NCBI RefSeq assembly: GCF_023006325.1
Contig: NZ_JAINDF010000006.1
Span: 1 to 64,000, forward strand
Source of the DNA: Kordiimonas marina
Lineage (GTDB): Bacteria; Pseudomonadota; Alphaproteobacteria; Sphingomonadales; Kordiimonadaceae
Direction of reading: 5' to 3'
DNA: 64,000 bases
Part shown: in pieces, positions 46,778 to 57,146 of the stretch
Layout of the letters: each line of letters opens with the position of its first letter
Position numbering within the stretch: the first letter of the stretch is position 1
Position numbers and translations under genes: made by a program
The notes under the pieces: generated by a model
What the model was told of the DNA's origin: nothing
Database searches by the model: none
The model's input: the letters and a program-made list of their open reading frames with translations, nothing else

Positions 46778-47464
46778 ATGGGGGACGCGGACAAGGATCT
46801 GGTGAAAGGCCATCGGTCTCGGCTTCGGGAACGCTTCCTCAAGGGCGGCGCCGAAGCGCTTGCCGATTATGAGCTTCTGGAGCTGATCCTGTGCCTTGCG
46901 ATCCCACGGCGGGATGTTAAGCCGCTCGCCAAGGGGCTTATCCGCCAGTTCGGGTCTTATGCCGCAGTATTGAGCGCGGAGCCCCGGGACCTTGGCGCCT
47001 TTCCCGGACTTGGCGATACGGCTGTCGTGGCGATCAAATCGGTGCAGGCTTCGGCGCTTCATCTGGCGCGCGCGGAGGTGCATGACAGGCCGGTGCTGTC
47101 CAACTGGGCGGCGGTCACGGCCTATTTGCAGGGCGTGATGGCGAACCGGAGCCGCGAACAGGTGCGGCTGATGTTCCTGGACCGTAAAAACGCGCTTGTC
47201 GCCGACGAGGTTTTGAGCGACGGTACCATCGACCAGGCACCGGTTTACCCGCGTGAAGTGGTGAAACGGGCGCTGGAGTTGAATGCCAGCGCGCTCATCC
47301 TGGTTCACAATCATCCGTCCGGCGACCCGACGCCAAGCCAGGCGGACATCACCATGACCCGGACGCTCGCCGATGCTTGCGGGCGGTTGGGGATCAAGGT
47401 TCACGACCATATTGTGGTCGGCACGTCGGGGCAGGTCAGCTTCCGTGAACAGGGGCTTCTCTGA
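46778..47464 (+). CDS. radC: DNA repair protein RadC
   Basis: 228 residues. A helix-hairpin-helix-like N-terminal part (DLGAFPGLGDTAVVAIKS) is followed by the RadC/JAB metal motif HNHPSGDPTPSQAD. The family's actual role in repair is uncertain. Follows map closely, a conserved neighbourhood in many alphaproteobacteria. Confidence 0.93.
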   Translation: MGDADKDLVKGHRSRLRERFLKGGAEALADYELLELILCLAIPRRDVKPLAKGLIRQFGSYAAVLSAEPRDLGAFPGLGDTAVVAIKSVQASALHLARAEVHDRPVLSNWAAVTAYLQGVMANRSREQVRLMFLDRKNALVADEVLSDGTIDQAPVYPREVVKRALELNASALILVHNHPSGDPTPSQADITMTRTLADACGRLGIKVHDHIVVGTSGQVSFREQGLL

Positions 47465-47527
47465 CCTGCGGACCCAGAGATTAAGCGTGGGCCGACCCTT
47501 AAGGTGTGGGCCCCGAAGGATAGTTTG

Positions 47528-47980
47528 ATGTATTGGCAGCAAGTAGGCTCAGCCAGGGAAACTCTTGAAAATCTGCCGACTTCGGCAAAGCTCGTCCTCA
47601 TGTCGGCGGATTCCAAAGCGCTCATTATGCGCAAAACCAGCGGCGTGTTCGACCTGCCGGGCGGCAAGGTGGAAACGGGCGAGGACCTGTTCGATGCCCT
47701 CAAGCGTGAGGTCAAGGAAGAGGTCGGCCTGAAGGCCAAGAAGTTCGAGTTCGTTTCCTCCTGGGTCAAGCATAACCCTGAAATAGGCGACAGGCTGGTG
47801 ATCGTCTTCAGCTGCCAGCTCAAGAAGCTTGCCAAGGACATCAAGATCACCCTGTCCGAAGAACATACCTGGGCCGAATTCAAGGGTCCGCGGAAAACCT
47901 TCCTGAACGATGACATCCCACCGGGCTATGCCAACGCGCTGTCCATCTGTTTCGCGCGGCACCCCAAACTGAAAGATTAG
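47528..47980 (+). CDS. NUDIX hydrolase
   Basis: 150 residues. Nudix box GGKVETGEDLFDALKREV then KEEVGL (residues about 50-72). Hydrolyses nucleoside diphosphate-linked compounds; substrate unknown. AAGGA 7 nt before the ATG; a GTG at 47504 is less likely. Six nt before the CYTH gene. Confidence 0.85.
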   Translation: MYWQQVGSARETLENLPTSAKLVLMSADSKALIMRKTSGVFDLPGGKVETGEDLFDALKREVKEEVGLKAKKFEFVSSWVKHNPEIGDRLVIVFSCQLKKLAKDIKITLSEEHTWAEFKGPRKTFLNDDIPPGYANALSICFARHPKLKD

Positions 47981-47985
47981 CGAAC

Positions 47986-48474
47986 GTGCTGGAAATCGAG
48001 CGCAAGTTTCTGGTTCATGGCCCGGGGCTTTCGCTCCCGAAGCACCATAAGAAATTAGAGCAGGGATATCTGATGCGGATGGAGGGACGCTCGCTTCGCG
48101 TCCGGCGCATTGAGAATAAATATATCCTCACGCTCAAGATCGGCACCAGCAAGGTGCGCGAGGAAATCGAAACCCGGCTTGACCGCCAGGACGGCAAAAC
48201 GCTTCTTGCCCAGGCGCTGGAGGCGCCGATCAAGAAAAAGCGCTACCATGTAAAAATCGGCGGCAAGACCTGGGATGTCGATGTGTTCGGCGGTGAGAAC
48301 GAAGGCCTTATCCTCGCGGAAATCGAGCTGAAGCATGAGGACGAGGATTTCGAGCGCCCCAAATGGCTGGGACGGGAAGTCACCGGCGACCGGCGCTTCC
48401 ACAATAGCCAGCTTGCCGTGAATCCCATTTCGGCGTGGCGCAAGGATTTCGACAAGATGCTCAAAAAGTCCTGA
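47986..48474 (+). CDS. CYTH-domain protein (putative triphosphatase)
   Basis: 162 residues. The ExExK motif at the very N-terminus (LEIERKFLV) and the charged tunnel-strand residues (RSLRVRRIENKY, LTLKIG) mark a CYTH triphosphate tunnel metalloenzyme, often an inorganic triphosphatase. GTG start. The gene is tightly linked to the NUDIX gene. Confidence 0.85.
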   Translation: MLEIERKFLVHGPGLSLPKHHKKLEQGYLMRMEGRSLRVRRIENKYILTLKIGTSKVREEIETRLDRQDGKTLLAQALEAPIKKKRYHVKIGGKTWDVDVFGGENEGLILAEIELKHEDEDFERPKWLGREVTGDRRFHNSQLAVNPISAWRKDFDKMLKKS

Positions 48475-48599
48475 CCGCACGCCTGTCGTGCACCTTGTGC
48501 AGGGCTGGCCTGCGGTCATCGGCGCTTGCGCAAACCCCGGCTTTCGGCTATCAGGGCGGCGAAAAGACGCCTATCGCCAACTCTTAGGAGCCTCGCCCG

Positions 48600-49904
48600 A
48601 TGATCCCACGTTATACCCGCCCCGAAATGGCTGCCATCTGGTCGCCGGAATCCAAATTCCGCATCTGGTACGAGATCGAGGCGCACGCCTGCGACGCTCA
48701 GGCCGAGCTGGGCGTTATCCCCAAGGAAGCCGCCAAGGCCGTTTGGGAACGGGGTCAGTGGGAAATCGACCGCATCGACGAGATCGAGCGGGAAGTGAAG
48801 CACGACGTTATCGCCTTCCTGACCAACCTGGCGGAATATGTCGGCCCCGAAGCCCGCTTCGTCCACCAGGGCATGACCTCCTCGGACGTTCTGGACACCT
48901 GCTTCAACGTGCAGCTCGTCAAGGCGGCTGACCTCCTTATCAAGGACCTTGAGGAGCTTCTGGTGGTCCTGAAGCGCCGGGCGGAAGAGCATAAATACAC
49001 CATCTGCATCGGCCGCAGCCACGGCATCCACGCTGAGCCGGTCACCTTCGGTCTCAAGATGGCGCAGGCCTATGCCGAATTCGACCGCTGCCTTAAGCGC
49101 ATGAAAGATGCCCGCAAGGAAGTGGCGACCTGTGCGATCTCGGGCGCTGTCGGCACCTTCGCCAACATCGACCCCTATGTTGAGGAACATGTGGCCGCGA
49201 AGCTGGGCCTGGAGGTCGAGCCGGTTTCGACCCAGGTTATCCCGCGGGACCGTCACGCCATGTATTTCGCTGTGCTGGCCGTGATCGCCAGCTGCATGGA
49301 GCGCCTGGCCATCGAAGTCCGTCACCTGCAGCGCACCGAAGTTCTGGAAGCCGAGGAGTTTTTCTCCAAAGGCCAGAAGGGCTCCAGCGCCATGCCGCAC
49401 AAGCGTAACCCGATCCTGAGCGAAAACCTCACGGGGCAGGCGCGTTATGTCCGTTCCATGTGCATCCCGGCGATGGAAAACGTCGCCCTGTGGCACGAGC
49501 GCGACATCAGCCATTCGTCGGTTGAGCGTTACATCGGCCCGGACGCCACCGTGGCGCTCGACTTCTCGCTCGCCCGCCTTGCCGGCATGATGGACAAGCT
49601 GGTCGTCTACCCTGAAAACATGCTGGATAACATGAACAAGCTGGGCGGCCTGCCGAACAGCCAGCGCGTGATGCTGGCGCTGACCCAAGCCGGTGTCAGC
49701 CGCGAGGACGCCTACCGCCTGGTGCAGGCCAACGCCATGAAGGTTTGGGAAAGCCGTGGTGCCCTCCACCTTCTCGACCTCCTGAAGGCCGATGAGAAGG
49801 TGACGAGCAAGGTGCCGGAAGCCGAGCTCAATGAGCTTTTCAACATGGACTACCACACCAAGCATGTGGACACGATCTTCCGCCGGGTCTTCGGCGACGC
49901 CTAA
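48600..49904 (+). CDS. purB: Adenylosuccinate lyase
   Basis: 434 residues of the fumarase/aspartase superfamily with the signature KGSSAMPHKRNP (about residues 260-271), plus SSDVLDTCFNVQ and GRSHGIHAEP. Cleaves SAICAR and adenylosuccinate in purine synthesis. GGAG 8 nt before the ATG; terminator 20 nt after the stop. Confidence 0.95.
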   Translation: MIPRYTRPEMAAIWSPESKFRIWYEIEAHACDAQAELGVIPKEAAKAVWERGQWEIDRIDEIEREVKHDVIAFLTNLAEYVGPEARFVHQGMTSSDVLDTCFNVQLVKAADLLIKDLEELLVVLKRRAEEHKYTICIGRSHGIHAEPVTFGLKMAQAYAEFDRCLKRMKDARKEVATCAISGAVGTFANIDPYVEEHVAAKLGLEVEPVSTQVIPRDRHAMYFAVLAVIASCMERLAIEVRHLQRTEVLEAEEFFSKGQKGSSAMPHKRNPILSENLTGQARYVRSMCIPAMENVALWHERDISHSSVERYIGPDATVALDFSLARLAGMMDKLVVYPENMLDNMNKLGGLPNSQRVMLALTQAGVSREDAYRLVQANAMKVWESRGALHLLDLLKADEKVTSKVPEAELNELFNMDYHTKHVDTIFRRVFGDA

Positions 49905-49924
49905 GGCTTAGGCATCCTGATAGC

Positions 49925-49959
49925 AAAACGGCCCGGGGAGCAATCCGCCGGGCCGTTTT
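49925..49959 (+). terminator. Terminator of purB
   Basis: A 12-bp stem (49925-49936 with 49948-49959) followed by CTTTT. Confidence 0.85.
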
Positions 49960-49981
49960 CTTTTGTATGCTGTCAGGGTGC

Positions 49982-50938
49982 CTATTGTGCGGTGAGCGCC
50001 TTATGCAGGAAGGCGCGCACGGTGCTGATATAAAGCGCTTCATTGTCGCCCATGGTGGCGTGGCCCGCGTTCGGGACGATGAAGACCTGTGAGCCCTTGA
50101 TCATGCCTGCGTATTTCTTGCAGCTCTTGGGCGCTGCTTCATCATACTGGCCGCAGATCATCAGGGTCGGCTCCTTGATGACATGCAGGCGCGGGCTGAT
50201 GTCATAATCCTTCAGCGTGCCGGGCGCGAAAAACTCGCTCGGGCCCCACATATATTTATACATCACCGGGTTCCACTTCGGCCCTTCGGCTTTGTAGTGA
50301 TCCAGCGGGCAGGGCTTGGTGCGGCACATATGCTGGTCGTAGAACTTGTCTTCTGCCGCACGGTATTCCGGCGTGTCGGTGGTTCCGTTGGCTTCGTGGG
50401 TGCGGATGGTGTCCGCCACGTCTTTCGGCAGAAGATCGATCCAGTGCTGGTTATCCTTCAGCCACTGGTGCGTGGAAATCAGCGGACTCGACAGGATCGC
50501 AGCCTCCAGCCCCTTGGGGTTGCGGGTGGCATATTCAGCCGCCAGCGTGCCGCCCCAGCTGTGGCCCGCGATGACGACCTTCTTCAGCTTCAGCGCCTTC
50601 CTTATGCTATCGATCTCGCTGACGAAATGCTTCACGGTCCAGCGGCTTTTGTCATTCGGATGGTCCGAATTGCCGGTATCCAGCTGGTCATAGAGGATGA
50701 CGGGGTACTCGTTCGCGAGCGCCACATAGGGCATGTTGCTGCGGTGCGTGCCGCCCGGCCCACCATGCATGACGATGATAGCCGGTTTCTTGTGCAGGAA
50801 TTTGCTGCCGTTCATACGGTACCAGATGCGGCCGCCATCGACCTTGATGTAGCCGGCGATTTCCGGGTCCTGGTGCGCGGTGGCGGGCAGGGTGATGAAG
50901 CAGAAGACTGCGAAGGTCAGGGCAAACAGGCGTTTCAT
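49982..50938 (-). CDS. Exported alpha/beta hydrolase, proline iminopeptidase-like (S33)
   Basis: 318 residues with a signal peptide (about 1-21, TLPATAHQ). The S33 motif HGGPGG, the nucleophile GHSWGG (Ser about 123) and a final His (NAGHATMG) are present. Probably a periplasmic peptidase or esterase. It lies 11 nt after the S-formylglutathione hydrolase gene on the same strand, so it may share its transcript without being part of the formaldehyde pathway. Confidence 0.8.
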   Translation of the reverse strand: MKRLFALTFAVFCFITLPATAHQDPEIAGYIKVDGGRIWYRMNGSKFLHKKPAIIVMHGGPGGTHRSNMPYVALANEYPVILYDQLDTGNSDHPNDKSRWTVKHFVSEIDSIRKALKLKKVVIAGHSWGGTLAAEYATRNPKGLEAAILSSPLISTHQWLKDNQHWIDLLPKDVADTIRTHEANGTTDTPEYRAAEDKFYDQHMCRTKPCPLDHYKAEGPKWNPVMYKYMWGPSEFFAPGTLKDYDISPRLHVIKEPTLMICGQYDEAAPKSCKKYAGMIKGSQVFIVPNAGHATMGDNEALYISTVRAFLHKALTAQ

Positions 50939-50949
50939 GTGCGGTGTCC

Positions 50950-51788
50950 TCAGGCCAGCAGTTCGGCATGGTGCCGAAGGTGGTCTTCCATGAAGGTGGC
51001 GATGAAGAAATAGCTATGGTCATAGCCTGGGTGGCGCCTGAGCATCAGCTTCTGGCCGACTTCCGTCGCGACTTCTTCAAGGAGCTTGGGTTTGAGCTGG
51101 TTGTCCACGAACGGGTCAGCCAGGCCCTGGTCCACCAGGATGGTGGTTTCCACCGGGCCATGGGCACGCAGCAGCGCACAGGCGTCATGGGCTGCATGGG
51201 CTGCCGTGTCGTCGCCCAGGTAACCGGGCAGTGCCTTCTGGCCCCACGGGCAATTCAGCGGCGAGACAATGGGCGCGAAGGCGGAGACCGAGCGGTAGGT
51301 GCCCCGGTTCCGAAGGAACAGCGTCAGCGCGCCGTGCCCGCCCATGGAATGGCCGGTGATGCCCTGGCGCGCCATGTCCGCCGGGAACCGTGCGGCGATA
51401 AGCGCGGGCAGTTCCTCGGCCACATAGCTGTACATGCGGAAATTCTTGGCCCAGGGCTCGACCGTGGCGTCGACATAAAAGCCCGCGCCCTGGCCGAAAT
51501 CCCACTCCGGAACGTCCGGCACATCGTCGCCGCGGGGGCTGGTGTCCGGGCAGACGATCATCAGGCCAAGCTCAGCCGCCACGCGCTGGAAGCCTGCCTT
51601 GACCGTGGCGTTGTCTTCCGTGCAGGTGAGGCCGGACAGGTACCACAGCACCGGCACGTTGCCGTCCTCGCCCGCGGGAGGTGTGAAGACCGAAAAGCGC
51701 ATCGGGCAGCCGGTCACGTCGCTTTCATGCCGGTAATAGCCCTGCGTGCCGCCGAAGCTGGTGGTCTCGCTGATCGTCTCAAAGGTCA

Positions 51789-51789
<1 letters not shown>
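50950..51789 (-). CDS. fghA: S-formylglutathione hydrolase
   Basis: 279 residues, esterase-D type: GHSMGGHGAL nucleophile (Ser about 147), YWLSG-like oxyanion YLSGLTCTEDN, and His in DHSYFFIATF. Hydrolyses S-formylglutathione to formate and glutathione. Start overlaps the stop of the dehydrogenase by 1 nt (TGATG), giving translational coupling. Confidence 0.93.
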
Positions 51790-52892
<1,103 letters not shown>

Positions 52893-53017
52893 GGGGTGTC
52901 CCCTTTATGTGATGCTTGTGAATTTCCCTGAATGTACTAAAACCGGAACAGGCTCGGGAGCGCAAGCCCCCGTAGGCCACTTCACGGAAAAAAGACCGGA
53001 CAAGACGGGAAACCACC

Positions 53018-53785
53018 ATGACAGCAGCCAGCAACCAGGACGTCAGCGCCAGCCTCGTGATCATCGGCGACGAGATTCTTTCGGGCCGCACGAAGGACGC
53101 CAACCTATCCTACCTGGCGCTGTGGCTGAATGAGGCGGGCATCCAGCTGCATGAGGTCCGCGTGGTGCCGGATGTGGAGGCGGAGATCGTCGGCGCCGTC
53201 AATGCGCTCCGGGCTAAATACGACTATGTCTTCACCACCGGGGGCATCGGCCCGACCCATGATGACATCACGGTCGACAGCATCGCCGCCGCCTTCGGTG
53301 TGCCGGTGATCGTCCACCCCGAAGCCTACGCCCAGATGGAAGCCTATTTCGGTGCGGAGAATTTCACCCCGGCGCGCCAGCGCATGGCACGGGTGCCCGA
53401 AGGCGCGGAGCTGATCCCCAACCCGGTGTCCATCGCGCCTGGCATCCGCATCGAGAATGTCTTCATCATGGCCGGGGTCCCGAAGATCATGCAGGCGATG
53501 CTGGAAGGCATCCGCGGTGTCCTCAGGACCGGCCGCAAGGTCTGGACCCAGGCGCTGACGATCCATGCGCCTGAAAGCAAGATCGCGGGTGGCCTTGGTG
53601 CCATCCAGGAGGCGCATGCAGAAACCTCGATCGGCAGCTACCCCTTCTCGCGCGAAGGCCGTTATGGCGCGCAGATCGTTGTCAGGAGCCCGGAAGAGGG
53701 CGCTGTCACGGCCGCCATCACCGAGATTGCGCAATTCTGCGCCCGCGAAGGCTTTGAGACCAGCGGCCTCAGCGCGCTCGAGTAA
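53018..53785 (+). CDS. Molybdopterin-binding (CinA N-terminal-like) protein
   Basis: 255 residues of MoCF_biosynth fold: GDEILSGRTKDAN and TTGGIGPTHDDIT. It is the stand-alone domain without the CinA deamidase part, and may bind nucleotides or pterins. Divergent from frmA by 125 bp and 87 bp upstream of tRNA-Leu. Confidence 0.85.
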   Translation: MTAASNQDVSASLVIIGDEILSGRTKDANLSYLALWLNEAGIQLHEVRVVPDVEAEIVGAVNALRAKYDYVFTTGGIGPTHDDITVDSIAAAFGVPVIVHPEAYAQMEAYFGAENFTPARQRMARVPEGAELIPNPVSIAPGIRIENVFIMAGVPKIMQAMLEGIRGVLRTGRKVWTQALTIHAPESKIAGGLGAIQEAHAETSIGSYPFSREGRYGAQIVVRSPEEGAVTAAITEIAQFCAREGFETSGLSALE

Positions 53786-53872
53786 CACGAGGCTGCAAAT
53801 TGGCATTGTAAGCGCGCGCATGGCTGGTCTATAAACCGCTGGTCTTGCTACCGAATGACTGACGTTCCGGAT

Positions 53873-53958
53873 GCGCCCGTGGCGAAATTGGTAGACGCAA
53901 GAGACTTAAAATCTCTCGACCTTTGGTCGTGCCGGTTCGAGCCCGGCCGGGCGCACCA
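53873..53958 (+). tRNA. tRNA-Leu (anticodon UAA)
   Basis: An 86-nt cloverleaf with acceptor GCGCCCG pairing with CGGGCGC, discriminator A and encoded CCA (53956-53958). The anticodon arm AGAGA-CTTAAAA-TCTCT places TAA at 53907-53909, and the extra variable arm is the leucine class II type. T arm GCCGG-TTCGAGC-CCGGC. It reads UUA (and UUG by wobble). Confidence 0.97.
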
Positions 53959-53967
53959 CTTTCTCAT

Positions 53968-53982
53968 CCTGAATGTTTCAGG
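53968..53982. repeat. Small palindrome after tRNA-Leu
   Basis: CCTGAA-tgt-TTCAGG, similar in core to the REP-like palindrome CTGAAACAAGTTCAG seen at 21185. It may be a decayed copy or a weak terminator. Confidence 0.35.
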
Positions 53983-54057
53983 TCTTCTGACTATCCAAAC
54001 CATTAAAGATTATCCGGCGACGTACCGCATGCTTGAAAGGGGCGCCCGGCGTACCGG

Positions 54058-54630
54058 CTAGTGTAGCTTCTTCCCGGCTTTCAAAAGCTCCAGCAACTGT
54101 GTCTTGCGCCGCTGGCGTGTTTCCGGCTTTTTTGCCGTCTGCAGCCGCCAGGCGATGGAATAGGTATTCGCCTTGTTTAGCGTCTTGAAAAACGCATAGG
54201 CTGTTTCATCTTCCTTGAGTTCCGTGATGAAATCTTCCGGAACTTCCATGGTGCTCGCCGCGTCGTATGCGCTGTCCCAGCGGCCATCCTTCTTGGCGGC
54301 TTCCACTTCCGCCAGTCCGGCTGGCGTCATGCGGTGTTCTTTTACGAGGCGTTCGACATGCTCACGATTCCGTTTTGACCAAACGCTCTTCGGTCTGCGT
54401 GGGGTGAATTTTTGTAGCCACGATTCATCGTCGTACTTGGCTTTTTGTCCATCGATCCAGCCAAAACAGAGCGCTTCATCGAGCGCTTCGGCATAGCTCA
54501 CCGTCTCCGTGTTGGTGTGTTTCTTGAAGATTCGCACCCAAATACCGGCCGATGCCGCATGATGCTTCGTCAGCCATTGACGCCACGCTGCTGCGGTCTT
54601 GAAGGTTTCGGTGGGATAGTTATCAGTCAT
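54058..54630 (-). CDS. YdeI/OmpD-associated family protein
   Basis: 190 residues from ATG 54630. The sequence includes GIWVRIFKK, DEALCFGWIDGQ and KFTPRRPKSVWSKRN, the family signature, with a helical C-terminal tail. Function unknown; some members relate to bacteriocin protection. Lies head-to-head with another YdeI-type gene. Confidence 0.8.
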   Translation of the reverse strand: MTDNYPTETFKTAAAWRQWLTKHHAASAGIWVRIFKKHTNTETVSYAEALDEALCFGWIDGQKAKYDDESWLQKFTPRRPKSVWSKRNREHVERLVKEHRMTPAGLAEVEAAKKDGRWDSAYDAASTMEVPEDFITELKEDETAYAFFKTLNKANTYSIAWRLQTAKKPETRQRRKTQLLELLKAGKKLH

Positions 54631-54803
54631 GTCCGGGTGTTCCAAAAAGAAAGGCGTTCCACAGATATTTACTGCTACATTTTCTGAGCAAGCTGTCCAG
54701 ATATCAATCTGAGCTTATGGTTTTTTCGCGTACCGATTGTGCTATCGTGCCGTAAGAAGCCGGTGGGTACGAAATCACACCGGCCATAGGACAGGAGGAC
54801 ATT

Positions 54804-55358
54804 ATGGCTGGCATATGCTTCACGGCTGATCTTGTCGAAATTGGCTCCCAGACACTTATCCGCATCCCGAAGCTGGAGAGCGAGAAGCTGCCGTCGCGCG
54901 GCATGGTCATGGCGGAAGGCAGTTTCGCGGGTGTTGATACCGTCATGCCGCTGGAGCCGGACGGCGAGGGCAGCCACTGGTTCCGGGTCGAAGACACCCT
55001 GCGCGCCAAGGCTGGCGTCGCGGTGAGGGATACGATTGCTCTCAGCCTCAGGCCGGTCAAGGACTGGCCGGAGCCCGAAACGCCTGAGGACCTGATCGCC
55101 GCTTTCACCTCGGCGCCCGATGCCCATGCCGTGTGGCTGGATATCACGCCGATGGCGCGCTGGGACTGGATCAGATGGATGCGAGCCACCAATAGCGCCA
55201 AAACCCGCCAGGGCCGGATCGACAAGATGATGTCAATGCTGACGGGCGGCAAGCGCCGGCCCTGCTGTTTCAACCGCAGCCTCTGTACCGACGTCTCGGT
55301 GTCGCACAGGGGCATCCTGCTGGACCCGGACGGGCATGATGCCGTCGGCGCAGCCTAG
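54804..55358 (+). CDS. DUF1905/YdeI-domain protein
   Basis: 184 residues. The N-terminal DUF1905-like beta domain (residues about 3-80) is followed by the YdeI-type segment WDWIRWMRATNSAKTRQGRI. A distant relative of the divergent neighbour. Two adjacent cysteines (PCCFNRSLC) near 152-159 are unusual. Followed immediately by the UDG-like gene. Confidence 0.75.
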   Translation: MAGICFTADLVEIGSQTLIRIPKLESEKLPSRGMVMAEGSFAGVDTVMPLEPDGEGSHWFRVEDTLRAKAGVAVRDTIALSLRPVKDWPEPETPEDLIAAFTSAPDAHAVWLDITPMARWDWIRWMRATNSAKTRQGRIDKMMSMLTGGKRRPCCFNRSLCTDVSVSHRGILLDPDGHDAVGAA

Positions 55359-55365
55359 CAAAACC

Positions 55366-55938
55366 ATGCCGGACCTCCTGGCACGGGTTCGGACCTGCCA
55401 CGCCTGTGCCGGTCTGCCGCTCGGGCCGAAGCCGATCCTGCAGGCGGATAGCCACGCCAAAATCCTGATCGCCGGGCAGGCGCCGGGGAAGCGCGCGCAT
55501 GAACGAGGGCTGCCATTTGACGACCCTTCGGGTGACAGGCTCCGGTCATGGCTCGGCGTAAGCCGGGACGCCTTCTATGACCCGCATAAATTCGCGATCC
55601 TGCCCATGGGCTTCTGCTTTCCCGGCACCGGCAAGGGCGGAGACCTGCCACCACGGCCGGAATGCGCGCCTTTGTGGCGGCAGACACTGCTGGATGCCAT
55701 GCCGCAAATCCGGCTGACACTGGTGATCGGGGCCTATGCCCAGGCGTGGCATTTGGGCGCGCAGCGCGGACGGACACTCACAGAAACCGTAGGGGATTGG
55801 CGCGCCTTCTGGCCAGATGTTATCCCGCTGCCGCACCCAAGTCCCAGGAACCAGCGCTGGTTCAAGGCCAACCCGTTTTTTGCCGCTGATCTAGTGCCTG
55901 TGCTGCAAGCACGAGTTTTGGAACTTACATCTAATTGA
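55366..55938 (+). CDS. Uracil-DNA glycosylase family protein
   Basis: 190 residues. Has the UDG water-activating motif GQAPGKRAHERGLPFDDPSGDRLR-type sequence and an LPHPSPRNQRW motif 2 with the catalytic His. A CHAC pair near the N-terminus resembles the family with [4Fe-4S] ligands, but not all ligands are evident. Probably recognises deaminated or damaged bases. A start at 55336 or 55339 overlapping the previous gene is possible. Confidence 0.78.
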   Translation: MPDLLARVRTCHACAGLPLGPKPILQADSHAKILIAGQAPGKRAHERGLPFDDPSGDRLRSWLGVSRDAFYDPHKFAILPMGFCFPGTGKGGDLPPRPECAPLWRQTLLDAMPQIRLTLVIGAYAQAWHLGAQRGRTLTETVGDWRAFWPDVIPLPHPSPRNQRWFKANPFFAADLVPVLQARVLELTSN

Positions 55939-56011
55939 CAACTATTGAGAGAAAAATAACATCCTTTATAATCGGTACGTCACGCACATAACTCTGTGAG
56001 AGGAGGTGGCG

Positions 56012-56491
56012 ATGCCGACGACAGATGAATTCCTGGAAGACACGATCATTACGACCTTGAAGGATATGGGCATGTGGTCCGCGGAGGCTGAAAAGCTCCT
56101 GATGATGACCGCGGCTCATGAAAGTGGCGGCCTGAAATATGATGTGCAGATGGGTGGCGGACCCGCGCGTTCCTACTACCAGATCGAGCCCAATACGCTG
56201 CAGGACCTGTATGACAATTACCTCGCTTACAGGCCCGAACTCCAAGCCAAGCTGGATAAATATATGCCGCCGGGCAACCCGCCGCTTGATGAGGCACTTC
56301 TCGACGTTACCTATGCTACTGCGGCGGCGCGGCTCATTTACTACCGAAAGCCCGCAAGTATTCCGGCGGTGGACGATGAAGACGGCCTTGCCAACTATTG
56401 GAAGCAATATTGGAATACGGCCCAGGGGGCCGGCACGGTTGAGCAGTTTCTGGATGATTGGGAGCGCTATAAGCCTGCGGCGTATGCCTGA
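56012..56491 (+). CDS. Phage lysozyme-like (virion transglycosylase-type) protein
   Basis: 159 residues with a perfect AGGAGGTG before the ATG. The sequence MTAAHESGGLKYD, GGPARSYYQIEPNT, YDNYLAYRPELQ and LANYWKQYWNTAQGAGTVEQF is the pattern of small phage virion proteins with a lysozyme-like fold, the catalytic Glu in HESG. There is no signal peptide. No other phage gene is near. It may be a domesticated phage gene or the last trace of a prophage. Confidence 0.65.
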   Translation: MPTTDEFLEDTIITTLKDMGMWSAEAEKLLMMTAAHESGGLKYDVQMGGGPARSYYQIEPNTLQDLYDNYLAYRPELQAKLDKYMPPGNPPLDEALLDVTYATAAARLIYYRKPASIPAVDDEDGLANYWKQYWNTAQGAGTVEQFLDDWERYKPAAYA

Positions 56492-56585
56492 CCCCACAGC
56501 ATATACCGGCCTTAGGGCGGGGATGGGGTAGGGCCGCACCGAACGGCGGCCCCTGGTCCCTTGAAAGGGTTGGTCAATAAGGCTT

Positions 56586-57146
56586 TCAGCCGTCCAGGCT
56601 GCCGATGACCAGCATGACCCGGAGGATGTCAGCGCGGGGAATCCGGATTTCTTCTGCCGGGTTATATTGCTGCAGGACCAGCGTGTCGCCGTCCCAGCGG
56701 TCAAACTGTTTGATGAAGCCCCGGTGCCCCTGCGTTTCCACGAGCACATAGCGCCCGCGTCGCGGTGTCTTGCTGGGGTGGACATAGGCCAGGTCCTTGT
56801 CCTTGTATTTCGGCACCATGGAATTGCCGGTGACATATACTGCGAAGGCGTCCCGGACGCCCTGGAGGTCAGCGGGCCTGAAGGTCCAGTCGATTGCGCC
56901 GTCTTCTATCACGATGTTGCCATCACTCCCACCTTGGGCACGGCCGAGCACGGGAAGGTCACGGCGGCCGCCGAACAATGTACTGTTGGCCGGTCTGGAA
57001 CGGAAACTCCGGGTGGCCTTGATCTCTATGCTTGCTTCTGTTCGCGACAAAAGTGTGGCTCTGGTGTGGTGTAGGGAAGGCGGGGCATCGCTTTGGCCAA
57101 GGTGCCTGTCGGTTGGAAGGGGGTGGAATTCAGGTGGTTTTGCCAT
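56586..57146 (-). CDS. S24-family peptidase-type repressor without visible DNA-binding domain
   Basis: 186 residues. The C-terminal half is the LexA/CI autoprotease fold: VTGNSMVPKYKDKDLAYVHP with the catalytic Ser (about 110), and Lys in HRGFIKQF. The N-terminal 60 residues are not recognisable as a helix-turn-helix. It is preceded by GGAGAA. It lies next to the phage-type gene, on the opposite strand. May be a truncated phage repressor or a UmuD-like protein. Confidence 0.75.
   Translation of the reverse strand: MAKPPEFHPLPTDRHLGQSDAPPSLHHTRATLLSRTEASIEIKATRSFRSRPANSTLFGGRRDLPVLGRAQGGSDGNIVIEDGAIDWTFRPADLQGVRDAFAVYVTGNSMVPKYKDKDLAYVHPSKTPRRGRYVLVETQGHRGFIKQFDRWDGDTLVLQQYNPAEEIRIPRADILRVMLVIGSLDG

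Noticed and set aside
48516-49865. Minus-strand frame of 449 codons
   Set aside because: It is antisense to purB, which has the full lyase signature.
55931-56836. Minus-strand frame of 301 codons across the phage-like gene
   Set aside because: It starts inside the S24 gene in another frame and covers the lysozyme-like gene antisense; no motif, and the opposite strand has a perfect ribosome site.
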